NCBI RefSeq assembly: GCF_009852415.1
Contig: NZ_WOXS01000002.1
Coordinates: 4,442,001-4,506,000 of the forward strand
Length of the DNA: 64,000 nt
DNA from: Streptomyces sp. Tu 3180
Lineage (GTDB): Bacteria > Actinomycetota > Actinomycetes > Streptomycetales > Streptomycetaceae
Direction: 5' to 3'
Shown: in pieces, positions 9,094 to 16,801 of the stretch
How positions within the stretch are numbered: the stretch's first letter is position 1
How the letters are laid out: each line of letters begins with the position of its first letter
The notes under the pieces: model-generated
What the model was told of the DNA's origin: nothing
The model's database searches: none
What the model saw: the letters and a program-made list of their open reading frames with translations, nothing else
Translations under genes and position numbers: made by a program

Positions 9094-9969
9094 ATGACGG
9101 ACGACGTCGCAGCCGCCCGGGCCGCCGCCGAGGAGGAGTCGGCCTTCTCCCACCCGCCGGTCGACCCCGACGCGACCGCGGCCTACGGCGACGACCCGGA
9201 CCAGCTGATCGACTTCTACGTCCCGCGCGGCACGGGCGGTCCCGGCGGACCCGCGCCCGTGGTCGTCGTCCTGCACGGCGGCTCCTGGCGCGCCCCCTAC
9301 GACCGGCGCCACATCAGCCCGTTCGCCGCGTTCCTGGCCCGCCGGGGCTTCGCCGTGGCCAGCGTCGAGTACCGGCGCGGCACGGGGGAGGCGGGCGGCG
9401 GCCCGGTCGCGGGGCGCTGGCCCGACACCTTCGACGACGTCGCCGCCGCGCTGGACGCCCTGCCCGAGCTGGTCCGGCTCCACCTTCCGCAGGCCGACCC
9501 GCGCCGCACGGTGGTCACCGGCCACTCCGCCGGCGGCCACCTGGCGCTGTGGGCCGCCGCCCGGCACCTCCTGCCCGCCGACGCCCCCTGGCGCACGGAC
9601 CGTCCCGCGCCCCTGCGGGGCGTGGTCGCCCTCGCCCCGATCGCCGACCTCGCGGTCGCCGACAAGCTGGACGTGTGCGGTGGCGCGGCCCGCCAGCTGC
9701 TGGGCGGTGACGACGGGTTCGCCGAGCGCCGGCCGTACGCCGACCCCGCCCTGCTGCTGCCCACCGGTATCGCCACCACCCTCGTCCAGGGCCGCACCGA
9801 CGTCGACGTCCCGCTGCCGGTGGCCGAGGCGTACGCGGACGCGGCGGCGAAGGCCGGCGAGGTGGTGGGGCTGACGCTGCTGGAGGACGTCGGCCACTTC
9901 CCGCTGATCGACCCGGCGGCGGACGCCTGCGCGGTGGTGGCGGAGGAGATCGCCCAACTCGCCTGGTGA
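9094..9969 (+). CDS. Alpha/beta hydrolase, probable kynurenine formamidase
   Basis: A 291-residue hydrolase with an oxyanion-hole motif 'VVVLHGGSWRAPYDRRH' and a nucleophile elbow 'VVTGHSAGGHLALWAAA'. A late His is in 'LLEDVGHFPLID' and an Asp in 'GRTDVDVPL', completing a catalytic triad. HGGSW/GHSAGG hydrolases include the kynurenine formamidases that hydrolyse N-formylkynurenine, the step missing between the two upstream genes, so position supports that assignment. Sequence alone cannot exclude another esterase role. A hairpin lies between it and kynU, and it has its own leader and ribosome binding site. Confidence 0.75.
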   Translation: MTDDVAAARAAAEEESAFSHPPVDPDATAAYGDDPDQLIDFYVPRGTGGPGGPAPVVVVLHGGSWRAPYDRRHISPFAAFLARRGFAVASVEYRRGTGEAGGGPVAGRWPDTFDDVAAALDALPELVRLHLPQADPRRTVVTGHSAGGHLALWAAARHLLPADAPWRTDRPAPLRGVVALAPIADLAVADKLDVCGGAARQLLGGDDGFAERRPYADPALLLPTGIATTLVQGRTDVDVPLPVAEAYADAAAKAGEVVGLTLLEDVGHFPLIDPAADACAVVAEEIAQLAW

Positions 9970-10038
9970 CGCCCCTTTCCGGGCCCCCTGAGTCTCCTCG
10001 GGCCTCCTCGCGCCTCCCCGGGGCCGCCCCGGTCAGCC

Positions 10039-10052
10039 CGTAGTACCTGAGA
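10039..10052 (+). promoter_or_regulatory. 14-base motif CGTAGTACCTGAGA, copy 1
   Basis: Identical to a 14-base stretch at 14630-14643 before the second two-component operon. It is followed by GAGCTACC, so this copy also forms GTAG-N10-CTAC. It may be a binding site shared by the two operons or a common promoter element. No experimental site is known to me. Confidence 0.45.
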
Positions 10053-10160
10053 GCTACCCCGCAGATGAGTCCCCCGGCGGGACGCGGGCTACCCACGACG
10101 CTCCGTAACTTCCCTTTCCGGAAAGCCCGGTGACCGGGCGGAGGGGGAGGCGGGACGGCC

Positions 10161-11336
10161 ATGGGACTGCGACTCGGGACGGGGACGGGGACGGGGACGG
10201 CGGGGCGCGACGGGGGCGCGGCCGGCGTTCCGGCGTCCACCGGTGAGGCCGGTCCGGCGGAACGGCGTCGGACGACGGGTGGAGGGGACGGGCACCGGAC
10301 CGCTCCGGTGGCCGGCGCCCCGCCGACGGCGGTGGCGGAACGCCCCGCGGGACGGCGGGCGGGCCCGCGGCGGGCGGACCGGCGGCGGGCGGGCCGACGA
10401 CCGGTGAGCCGGTGGTGGCGCACCGTGCTCGCCGTGCTCGTCGCCTCGGCCGTGGCCGTGCCCGTGGCCGGGGCGGCCCGGCCGCGCACCCCCGCCCCGG
10501 CACCGGCTGTGCTCGCCCCGCCGACCGCGGCCACCCTCGACGCGGTCTACGCGGCGCACCGGGCCAACGCCGGGGAGGCGGCCCGGACGGCCGCCGCCCA
10601 CGGGGACCGGCGGCGGGCGGCGGCCGACCGCGCGCTGGCCGACCCCTCCCGGCACCTGCTGGCCTTCGACGGCCGCGGCCCCGGCCGGGTCACCGAGGTC
10701 CTCGGCGACCTCGCCCGCGCCGACCGCGTCGCCGTCCTGGTCCCCGGCTCCGACACCGGACTCGACACCTACGGCCGGTTCCGCGCCGCCGCCCTCGCGC
10801 TGCACGAACGGCTCGGTACGCGTGCCGCGGTCGTGGCCTGGCTCGGCTACGAGACCCCCGGCACCGTCAGCACCGCCGTCGCCACCACCGACCGGGCGGA
10901 GGAAGCCGCCCCCGGGCTGCGGGACGCCGTCCGCGACGTGCGCGCCGTCGCGGGGGAGGGGGTCTACGTCTCCCTGCTCTGCCACTCCTACGGCTCCGTC
11001 GTGTGCGCCCGGGCCGCCGGCGGTCTCGACGTCGACGACATCGTCCTCCTCGGCAGCCCCGGCACCGGCGCCGGCACCGCCGCCGCCCTGCGCACCCGGG
11101 CCCGGATCTGGGCCGCCCGGGGCGCCGACGACTGGGTGGAGCACGTCCCGCACCTCAGCGCCGGCATCCTCGGCACCACCGTCGGCTTCGGCACCGACCC
11201 CGTCTCCCCGGCCTTCGGCGCCCGGGTCTTCGCGGCCGGCGACGGCGGCCACAGCGACTACTTCGCCCCCGGCTCCGCCTCCCTGGCCAACCTCACCCGG
11301 ATCGTCCTCGGCGAGACCCGGGCGGTGACCTCGTGA
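10161..11336 (+). CDS. DUF1023 family alpha/beta hydrolase, probably exported or membrane-anchored
   Basis: The DUF1023 core runs from about residue 125 to the end, with 'VAVLVPGSDTGLDTYGRF' (oxyanion region), nucleophile 'YVSLLCHSYGSVVCARAA' and a late 'DGGHSDYFAPGSASL' His. Before it is a hydrophobic helix 'WWRTVLAVLVASAVAVPVAGAA', a signal or anchor sequence. The GTG at 10404, just before that helix, is a good alternative start giving a classical signal peptide; the longer form has an 80-residue Arg/Gly-rich extension of low complexity. The substrate is unknown. Its stop overlaps the acyltransferase start by 3 bases. Confidence 0.75.
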   Translation: MGLRLGTGTGTGTAGRDGGAAGVPASTGEAGPAERRRTTGGGDGHRTAPVAGAPPTAVAERPAGRRAGPRRADRRRAGRRPVSRWWRTVLAVLVASAVAVPVAGAARPRTPAPAPAVLAPPTAATLDAVYAAHRANAGEAARTAAAHGDRRRAAADRALADPSRHLLAFDGRGPGRVTEVLGDLARADRVAVLVPGSDTGLDTYGRFRAAALALHERLGTRAAVVAWLGYETPGTVSTAVATTDRAEEAAPGLRDAVRDVRAVAGEGVYVSLLCHSYGSVVCARAAGGLDVDDIVLLGSPGTGAGTAAALRTRARIWAARGADDWVEHVPHLSAGILGTTVGFGTDPVSPAFGARVFAAGDGGHSDYFAPGSASLANLTRIVLGETRAVTS

Positions 11337-12529
11337 ACCGCCTCGGAGCCGCGGTGCGCGGCGCCGCCGCCCGCGTCGACGCGGCCACCCCGGACCACCG
11401 CGACCGCGCCGTGGACGCCCTGCGCGCCGGCGCCGTCCTCGGGGTCGTCCTCGGCCACTGGCTGGTCACCGCCCTCGTCGCGGACGGCCGCACCCTGCGC
11501 ACGGCCAGCCCGCTCCAGCACATGCCGTGGCTGGCACCCGTGTCCTGGGTGTTCCAGACCCTCGCCGTGTTCTTCCTGGTCGGCGGCCATGTGGCGACCC
11601 GCGGGTACGCCTCGTCCCGCGCCCGCGGCATCCCGTACCACCGCTGGCTGCACGGCCGGCTCGCCCGGCTGTTCGGGCCGGTCGTCGCCGTCCTCACCCT
11701 GTGGACGGCCGTCACGGCCGCGCTGCTGCTCTCCGGCACCGAGTACGCCACCGTCCGCACGCTGGTGAAGCTGGCCCTGTCGCCGCTGTGGTTCCTGCTG
11801 GTCTTCGCCGCCCTCACCGCCGCGACCCCGCTCCTCACCCGGCTCCACCCGCTGTGGCCGCTCGCCGTCGTCCTCCACGTCGACCTGCTCCGCTTCGGTC
11901 TCGGCGCCCCCGACCGGCTCGGCTGGCTGAACCTGGCGGCCGGCTGGCTGGTGCCGTACGCCCTGGGCGCGGCCTGGACGCGCGGCGAGCTGGAACGCCG
12001 CAGGTCGGGCTGGATCCTCCTGGTCTCCGGTACGGCCGCCACGGCCGCGCTCGTCGCCTGGGCCGGCTACCCGGCGTCGATGGTCGGCGTCCCGGGGGCC
12101 GACGTCTCCAACCTCAACCCGCCGACGCTGGCCGCCGTCACCTTCGGCCTCGCCCAGTGCGGGCTCGCGCTGCTGCTGCGGGAGCGGCTGCGGGGCGCGA
12201 TGCGCCGGCCGGTCGCGTGGGCGGCGGTGGCGCTGGTCAACCTCTCCGCGATGACGGTCTTCCTCTGGCACCAGACGGCCCTCATGGCGACCACCGCCAC
12301 CGGTCTGCCCGCCGGCCGCCTCCCCGGCCTGCACACCCTCCCCGACGACCTCGGCTGGGTCGCCGCCCGGCTGGCCTGGCTGCCGGTGCTCGCCCTCGCC
12401 CTCGCGGTGTGCCGGGCGGCCTTCCGGTCCCGGGAGCGGGGCGGCGGACGGCGCGGACGGCGGTCCCGGGTGGTGCGGGCGCACCGGCCGGCGGACCGGG
12501 GGACGACGGAGGGCGTACGGCATGTCTAG
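11333..12529 (+). CDS. Acyltransferase family 3 membrane protein
   Basis: A 398-residue multi-pass protein that opens with 'DHRDRAVDALRAGAVLGVVLGHWLV', the usual acyltransferase-3 beginning with its conserved Arg and His in helix 1. About ten hydrophobic segments follow, including 'FFLVGGHVA' and the late 'FLWHQTALM'. Such proteins O-acylate cell-surface or secreted glycans and small molecules. The GTG start is nested in the hydrolase stop, and the gene overlaps the following kinase by 8 bases, so hydrolase, acyltransferase, kinase and regulator look like one operon. Confidence 0.8.
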   Translation: MNRLGAAVRGAAARVDAATPDHRDRAVDALRAGAVLGVVLGHWLVTALVADGRTLRTASPLQHMPWLAPVSWVFQTLAVFFLVGGHVATRGYASSRARGIPYHRWLHGRLARLFGPVVAVLTLWTAVTAALLLSGTEYATVRTLVKLALSPLWFLLVFAALTAATPLLTRLHPLWPLAVVLHVDLLRFGLGAPDRLGWLNLAAGWLVPYALGAAWTRGELERRRSGWILLVSGTAATAALVAWAGYPASMVGVPGADVSNLNPPTLAAVTFGLAQCGLALLLRERLRGAMRRPVAWAAVALVNLSAMTVFLWHQTALMATTATGLPAGRLPGLHTLPDDLGWVAARLAWLPVLALALAVCRAAFRSRERGGGRRGRRSRVVRAHRPADRGTTEGVRHV

Positions 12530-13904
12530 GCTGAACCGCGTGGCGGACCAGGGGGAGGGACTCGTCCGGCGGTGGCCGCGGGTGCTGCGGGACGACTTGT
12601 TGACGGCCCGCGCGGACCCGCTGCCCCCGTCCGAGTGGCTGCGCTGGGTGCCGCACGGGATCGTGTGCCTGGCCGCGTTCGGCATCCTCCTCGGCGACCT
12701 GGACCAGCTCCAGGGGGACGGGAAGCTCGGCCACGGCCACTCCGCGATGGTCGCTGCCGGACAGAGCGGTGCGGTCGTCCTCGCGCTGCGGCGCCCGGTT
12801 CTGGCGCTGTGGTCGTCGGTCGCCGCCACGCTGGCGGGCGCCGTCCTGCTGCGCCGCATGCTGACGGCCGGCCAGATCGACGGTTTCCCGTGGCCCTGGA
12901 CCACCTGGGGGATCGCGGCCCACCTGTTCGTGCTGCTGCTGCTCGCCCTGCGCGTGCCCACCCGCGTCTCCGCCGGGGCGCTGGCCGTGACGGCCCTGCT
13001 CACCTATGTCCTCCAGGGCCTGTGGGGCACGTGGAACCACTCGTCCACCGGCCAGACCGCCGTCGTCCTGTTCGCCGCCGTCGTCGTCCTCGGCAGTGCC
13101 CTGCGCGGCCGTCGCGAGGCCCGCGCCGAACTCGGCCGGCAGACCACGCTCACCGCCGAGGAGCGGGCCCGGCGCACGCTGCTGGAGGAACGCAGCCGCA
13201 TCGCGCGGGAGCTGCACGACGTGGTCGCCCACCACATGTCGGTGATCTCCATCCAGGCCCAGGTCGCCCCGCACCTGGTGCGGGACCCGACGGACGAACT
13301 CAAGGAGAACCTGGCCGGCATCCGCCAGAACGCCGTCGAGGCGCTGACCGAACTGCGCCGCGTGCTGGACGTCCTGCGCTCCGAGCACCCCGACGCCGTC
13401 GCCGACGGGCACGGGGGCGGTTCCGGCACCGCCCCGCACACGCCCCAGCCCACCCTGGACCGGCTCCGGGCACTGGTGGAGAACACCCGGGCCGCCGGAC
13501 TGACCGTGACCACCGAGATCACCGGCGAACGGCGTCCCCTGCCGCCCGGCGTGGAGCTGTCGGCGTACCGGATCGTGCAGGAGGCGCTGAGCAACGTGCT
13601 GCGCCACGCCCCCGGCGCCACCGCCCACGTCACCCTCGCCTACCACCCGCACGAGCTGCGGGTGGAGGTGGCCAACACCCGGCCCGAACGCGAGGCACCT
13701 CCCTCCCACGGCGCCGGGCACGGGCTGCTCGGCATGCGGGAACGGGCCGCGATGCTCGGCGGCGGCCTCACCGCCGGCCCCTGGGCCGGCGGCGGCTACC
13801 GGGTCTGCGCCCGCCTCCCGGTCGGCTCCCGCACCGGGACCGCCGCCGGTCCCGTCCCCCACCCCGCCCCGCACCACCAGGACGACGAGGACGCCACCGC
13901 ATGA
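12522..13904 (+). CDS. Sensor histidine kinase (NarL/DesK-type), first pair
   Basis: A 460-residue kinase with several membrane helices in residues ~45-195. A coiled segment leads to the HisKA_3 box 'RIARELHDVVAHHMSV' with phospho-acceptor H232, then the ATPase domain with N box 'QEALSNVLRHAPGA' and G box 'GAGHGLLGMRERAAML'. It probably senses a membrane or envelope signal because almost all of the input region is in the membrane. The RBS is ACGGAGGG. The ATGA overlap with the regulator gene couples them. It is clearly paralogous to the kinase at 14709. Confidence 0.9.
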   Translation: MSRLNRVADQGEGLVRRWPRVLRDDLLTARADPLPPSEWLRWVPHGIVCLAAFGILLGDLDQLQGDGKLGHGHSAMVAAGQSGAVVLALRRPVLALWSSVAATLAGAVLLRRMLTAGQIDGFPWPWTTWGIAAHLFVLLLLALRVPTRVSAGALAVTALLTYVLQGLWGTWNHSSTGQTAVVLFAAVVVLGSALRGRREARAELGRQTTLTAEERARRTLLEERSRIARELHDVVAHHMSVISIQAQVAPHLVRDPTDELKENLAGIRQNAVEALTELRRVLDVLRSEHPDAVADGHGGGSGTAPHTPQPTLDRLRALVENTRAAGLTVTTEITGERRPLPPGVELSAYRIVQEALSNVLRHAPGATAHVTLAYHPHELRVEVANTRPEREAPPSHGAGHGLLGMRERAAMLGGGLTAGPWAGGGYRVCARLPVGSRTGTAAGPVPHPAPHHQDDEDATA

Positions 13905-14563
13905 TCCGCGTACTGATCGCCGACGACCAGCAGATGGTCCGGCAGGGCTTCACCGTGCTGCTCGACATGCAGCCCGGCATCGAGGTGGTCGGCCAGGCGG
14001 TGGACGGACTCGACGCGGTCGCGCAGGTCGCCGGACTCGCCCCGGACGTCGTCCTGATGGACATCCGCATGCCCGAACTGGACGGCATCGAGGCCACCCG
14101 CCGCATCACCGCCGCCACCCCGCACGTCCGGGTGCTGGTGCTGACCACCTTCGACCTCGACGAGTACGTGTACGAGGCGCTGCGCGCCGGGGCCTCCGGC
14201 TTCCTGCTGAAGGACGCGTCGGCCGATCAGCTCGCCGAGGCGGTCCGGGTGGTGGCCGCCGGGGACGCGCTGCTCGCGCCCGGGATCACCCGGCGGCTGA
14301 TCGCCGAGTTCTCCCGGCTGGACCCGTCGCCCCGCACCCCGCTGAAGGAACGCGTGGGCAGTCTCACCGAGCGCGAGACGGAGGTGCTCGCGCTGATCGC
14401 GCGGGGCCTGTCCAACGCGGAGATCGCGGCGCGGCTGGTGGTGGCCGAGCAGACCGTGAAGACGCACGTCGGCCGGATCCTGGTGAAGCTGGGCCTGCGC
14501 GACCGCACCCAGGCGGCGGTGTTCGCGTACGAGTCGGGACTGGTCCGTCCCTCCGGGTACTGA
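13901..14563 (+). CDS. LuxR/NarL-type response regulator, first pair
   Basis: A 220-residue regulator with a receiver domain ('VLIADDQQMVRQGF', phospho-acceptor D54 in 'VVLMDIRMPELDG', switch Thr in 'VLVLTTFD', Lys in 'FLLKDAS') and a C-terminal LuxR helix-turn-helix 'LTERETEVLALIARGLSNAEIAARL'. It starts at ATG 13901, four bases inside the kinase gene, and is the cognate partner by position. It is closely related to the regulator at 16097 over its whole length. Confidence 0.93.
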   Translation: MIRVLIADDQQMVRQGFTVLLDMQPGIEVVGQAVDGLDAVAQVAGLAPDVVLMDIRMPELDGIEATRRITAATPHVRVLVLTTFDLDEYVYEALRAGASGFLLKDASADQLAEAVRVVAAGDALLAPGITRRLIAEFSRLDPSPRTPLKERVGSLTERETEVLALIARGLSNAEIAARLVVAEQTVKTHVGRILVKLGLRDRTQAAVFAYESGLVRPSGY

Positions 14564-14570
14564 TCCCTCC

Positions 14571-14610
14571 CCCCGGGGACCGGGATCCGTCCCCCCCCCG
14601 GGGACCGGGA
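14571..14610 (+). repeat. 15-base direct repeat (two copies) between the two kinase operons
   Basis: CCCCGGGGACCGGGA occurs at 14571-14585 and 14596-14610. Each contains a CCCCGGGG palindrome. It may be a terminator-like or simple GC-rich repeat; no function is assigned. Confidence 0.5.
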
Positions 14611-14629
14611 GGCGACCCGGCGGGGCCCG

Positions 14630-14643
14630 CGTAGTACCTGAGA
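14630..14643 (+). promoter_or_regulatory. 14-base motif CGTAGTACCTGAGA, copy 2
   Basis: Identical to 10039-10052. Here it stands 66 bases before the -10 hexamer of the second kinase gene; copy 1 stands ahead of the hydrolase-acyltransferase-kinase-regulator operon. Confidence 0.45.
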
Positions 14644-14696
14644 CGGACGCCCGGGAACCCGTCTCGGCGGGGACGACCGCGACCACCCGGTCGGCC

Positions 14697-14702
14697 TACC
14701 GT
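14697..14702 (+). promoter_or_regulatory. -10 hexamer TACCGT before the second kinase gene
   Basis: TACCGT ends 6 bases before the GTG at 14709 and directly abuts the GTG at 14703. Leaderless spacing favours 14709 as the true start. Confidence 0.5.
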
Positions 14703-14708
14703 GTGGGC

Positions 14709-16100
14709 GTGACCGAGACGACTCACCAGTATCCCCCGGCCGCCCCGCGCGGGGACGGGAGCGGGGACGGGGCCCGCAGCCCGGAGTACCGGCTGGCCCG
14801 GAACGCCCTGCGCGGGCTGCGCCAGGACCTGTTCCACGACGCCTTCGCCTACCGCCCGCTGCCGCCCCGGCGCACGGACGGCCCGTTCGTCCGCCGGCTG
14901 CCCGGCCGGACGCGGTCGGCCGCGGCACACCTCCCGCACGCGGTGGTGGGGGCGGTCGCGCTGCTCGCCCTGATGGCCGGATCGCTGTCGAGCGGCCTGC
15001 CCGGCGGGGACGTGCCGGCCCTGCTGATCGGCCTGCTGTGCGCGCTCCCGGTGCTCACCACGCTGGTCCGGCCGGTCGGCGCGTTCTGGCTGTCCCTCGC
15101 GGTGACCCCGGTGGTCGCGCTGGTCAAGAGCGGCCAGGGCGACTGGCCGTGGATGCCCGGCGCGTTCGTCTGCCACCTGGCGGTGCTGGTCGTCGTGGCG
15201 CTGCGCACCCGGCCCCGCACCGCCGCCTGGATGTGGGTGCTGACCGCCGTGTACGCCTTCCTCTCCGACGTCGCGTTCGGCGGGTCGTACTACTACACCA
15301 ACAGCGGCCCCATGATGGTGACGTCCGCCCTCGCCCTGCTCGCGGTCTCCCTCTGGCACGTCCGCCACACCGCCCAGCAGGAGGTGACCGCCCAGCAGAC
15401 GGTCACCGCGCACGAGCGGTCCCGGCGCACCCTGCTGGAGGAGCGCACCACCATCGCCCGCGAGCTGCACGACGTGGTCGCCCACCACATGTCGGTCGTC
15501 GCCATCCAGGCCGAGGCCGCCCCCTACCGGGTGGAGAACCCGCCGCCGGAGCTGGAGCGCGCCTTCGCCACCATCCGGGAGAACGCGGTGGCCGCCCTCA
15601 CCGAGCTGCGCCGGATCCTCGGCGTGGTCCGCGCCGAGGACTACGAGGCCCCGGACGCCCCGCAGCCGACCCTCGCCGACCTGGACGCCCTGCTGGTCAA
15701 CGTGCGCGGCGCCGGGCTGGAGGTGGAGAAGGTGACGACCGGCGCGGTGCGCGAGCTGCCGCCCGGCGTGGAGCTGTCGGCGTACCGGATCGTGCAGGAG
15801 GCGCTGAGCAACAGCCTGCGGCACGCGCCCGGCGCGAGCGCCCGGGTCGAGATCGGGTACGTGCTCGGCGGGCTCGGCCTGCGCGTGGTCAACGGCCCGG
15901 CCCCCGAGCCGGGACTCGTGAAACCCTCGCCCGGCGCCGGACACGGCATCACCGGCATGCGCGAGCGGGTCACCATGCTGAACGGCGAGATGACGGCCGG
16001 CCCGACCGCCGACGGCGGCTACGAGGTCGCGGTGTTCCTGCCGGTCGCCGCGGTGAGCGACGGGAACGAGGGACACGAGGGAATCGAGGCGGGGGCATGA
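14709..16100 (+). CDS. Sensor histidine kinase (NarL/DesK-type), second pair
   Basis: A 463-residue membrane kinase. A ~75-residue cytoplasmic head precedes six or so membrane helices (about residues 78-210). The phospho-acceptor is H254 in 'TIARELHDVVAHHMSV', followed by N box 'QEALSNSLRHAPGA' and G box 'GAGHGITGMRERVTML'. The dimerisation and ATPase domains match the first kinase almost segment by segment, while the sensor domains differ, so this looks like a duplicated signalling module with a changed input. Start chosen from the leaderless promoter; a GTG two codons upstream is possible. Confidence 0.9.
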   Translation: MTETTHQYPPAAPRGDGSGDGARSPEYRLARNALRGLRQDLFHDAFAYRPLPPRRTDGPFVRRLPGRTRSAAAHLPHAVVGAVALLALMAGSLSSGLPGGDVPALLIGLLCALPVLTTLVRPVGAFWLSLAVTPVVALVKSGQGDWPWMPGAFVCHLAVLVVVALRTRPRTAAWMWVLTAVYAFLSDVAFGGSYYYTNSGPMMVTSALALLAVSLWHVRHTAQQEVTAQQTVTAHERSRRTLLEERTTIARELHDVVAHHMSVVAIQAEAAPYRVENPPPELERAFATIRENAVAALTELRRILGVVRAEDYEAPDAPQPTLADLDALLVNVRGAGLEVEKVTTGAVRELPPGVELSAYRIVQEALSNSLRHAPGASARVEIGYVLGGLGLRVVNGPAPEPGLVKPSPGAGHGITGMRERVTMLNGEMTAGPTADGGYEVAVFLPVAAVSDGNEGHEGIEAGA

Positions 16101-16762
16101 CGATCCGCGTGCTGATCGCGGACGACCAGATGATGGTGCGCGAGGGCTTCTCGGTCCTGCTCAACGCGATGCCGGACATCGAGGTCGTCGGCGAGGCCGT
16201 CAACGGCCGGGAGGCGGTCGAGCGGGTCCGCGCGCTCGCCCCCGACGTCGTCCTGATGGACATCCGCATGCCCGAGCTGAACGGCATCGAGGCGACGCGG
16301 GAGATCGTCGCCGCCGACGGCGCGGCGAAGGTGCTGGTGCTGACCACCTTCGACCTCGACGAGTACGTGTACCAGGCGCTGCGCGCCGGGGCCTCCGGCT
16401 TCCTGCTCAAGGACGCCTCGGCCCGTCAGCTCGCCGACGGGGTGCGGGTCGTCGCGGCCGGTGAGGCGCTGCTCGCCCCGTCGGTGACCAGGCGGCTGAT
16501 CACCGAGTTCTCCAAGCTGTCCGAGGCGCCGCGCCTGATGCCCTCCGCGCAGGCGGCGTACGGCGACCTCACCGAGCGGGAGACGGAGGTGCTGGTGCTG
16601 ATCGCGCAGGGCCTGTCGAACGCGGAGATCGCCGGGCGGCTGGTGGTCGCCGAGTCGACGATCAAGACGCACGTGAGCCGCATCCTGGTGAAGCTGGGCC
16701 TGCGCGACCGCACCCAGGCGGCGGTGTTCGCGTACGAGGCGCGGCTGGTGACCCCCGGCTGA
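16097..16762 (+). CDS. LuxR/NarL-type response regulator, second pair
   Basis: A 221-residue regulator. Receiver: acidic pocket 'VLIADDQMMVREGF', phospho-acceptor D55 in 'VVLMDIRMPELNG', 'VLVLTTFD' and 'FLLKDAS'. LuxR DNA-binding domain: 'LTERETEVLVLIAQGLSNAEIAGRL'. The ATG overlaps the kinase stop by 4 bases. Its recognition helix ('VVAESTIKTHVSRILVKLGL') differs little from that of the first regulator ('VVAEQTVKTHVGRILVKLGL'), so the two could share or compete for sites, which fits the shared motif upstream of both operons. Confidence 0.93.
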   Translation: MTIRVLIADDQMMVREGFSVLLNAMPDIEVVGEAVNGREAVERVRALAPDVVLMDIRMPELNGIEATREIVAADGAAKVLVLTTFDLDEYVYQALRAGASGFLLKDASARQLADGVRVVAAGEALLAPSVTRRLITEFSKLSEAPRLMPSAQAAYGDLTERETEVLVLIAQGLSNAEIAGRLVVAESTIKTHVSRILVKLGLRDRTQAAVFAYEARLVTPG

Positions 16763-16789
16763 CCCTGGTCAGCGGGCCGGGTGCCGGGC

Positions 16790-16795
16790 TACCGT
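16790..16795 (+). promoter_or_regulatory. -10 hexamer TACCGT before the P450 gene
   Basis: TACCGT ends 6 bases before the ATG at 16802. This supports that ATG over the GTG at 16781 that lies upstream of the hexamer. Confidence 0.5.
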
Positions 16796-16801
16796 CCGTC
16801 C

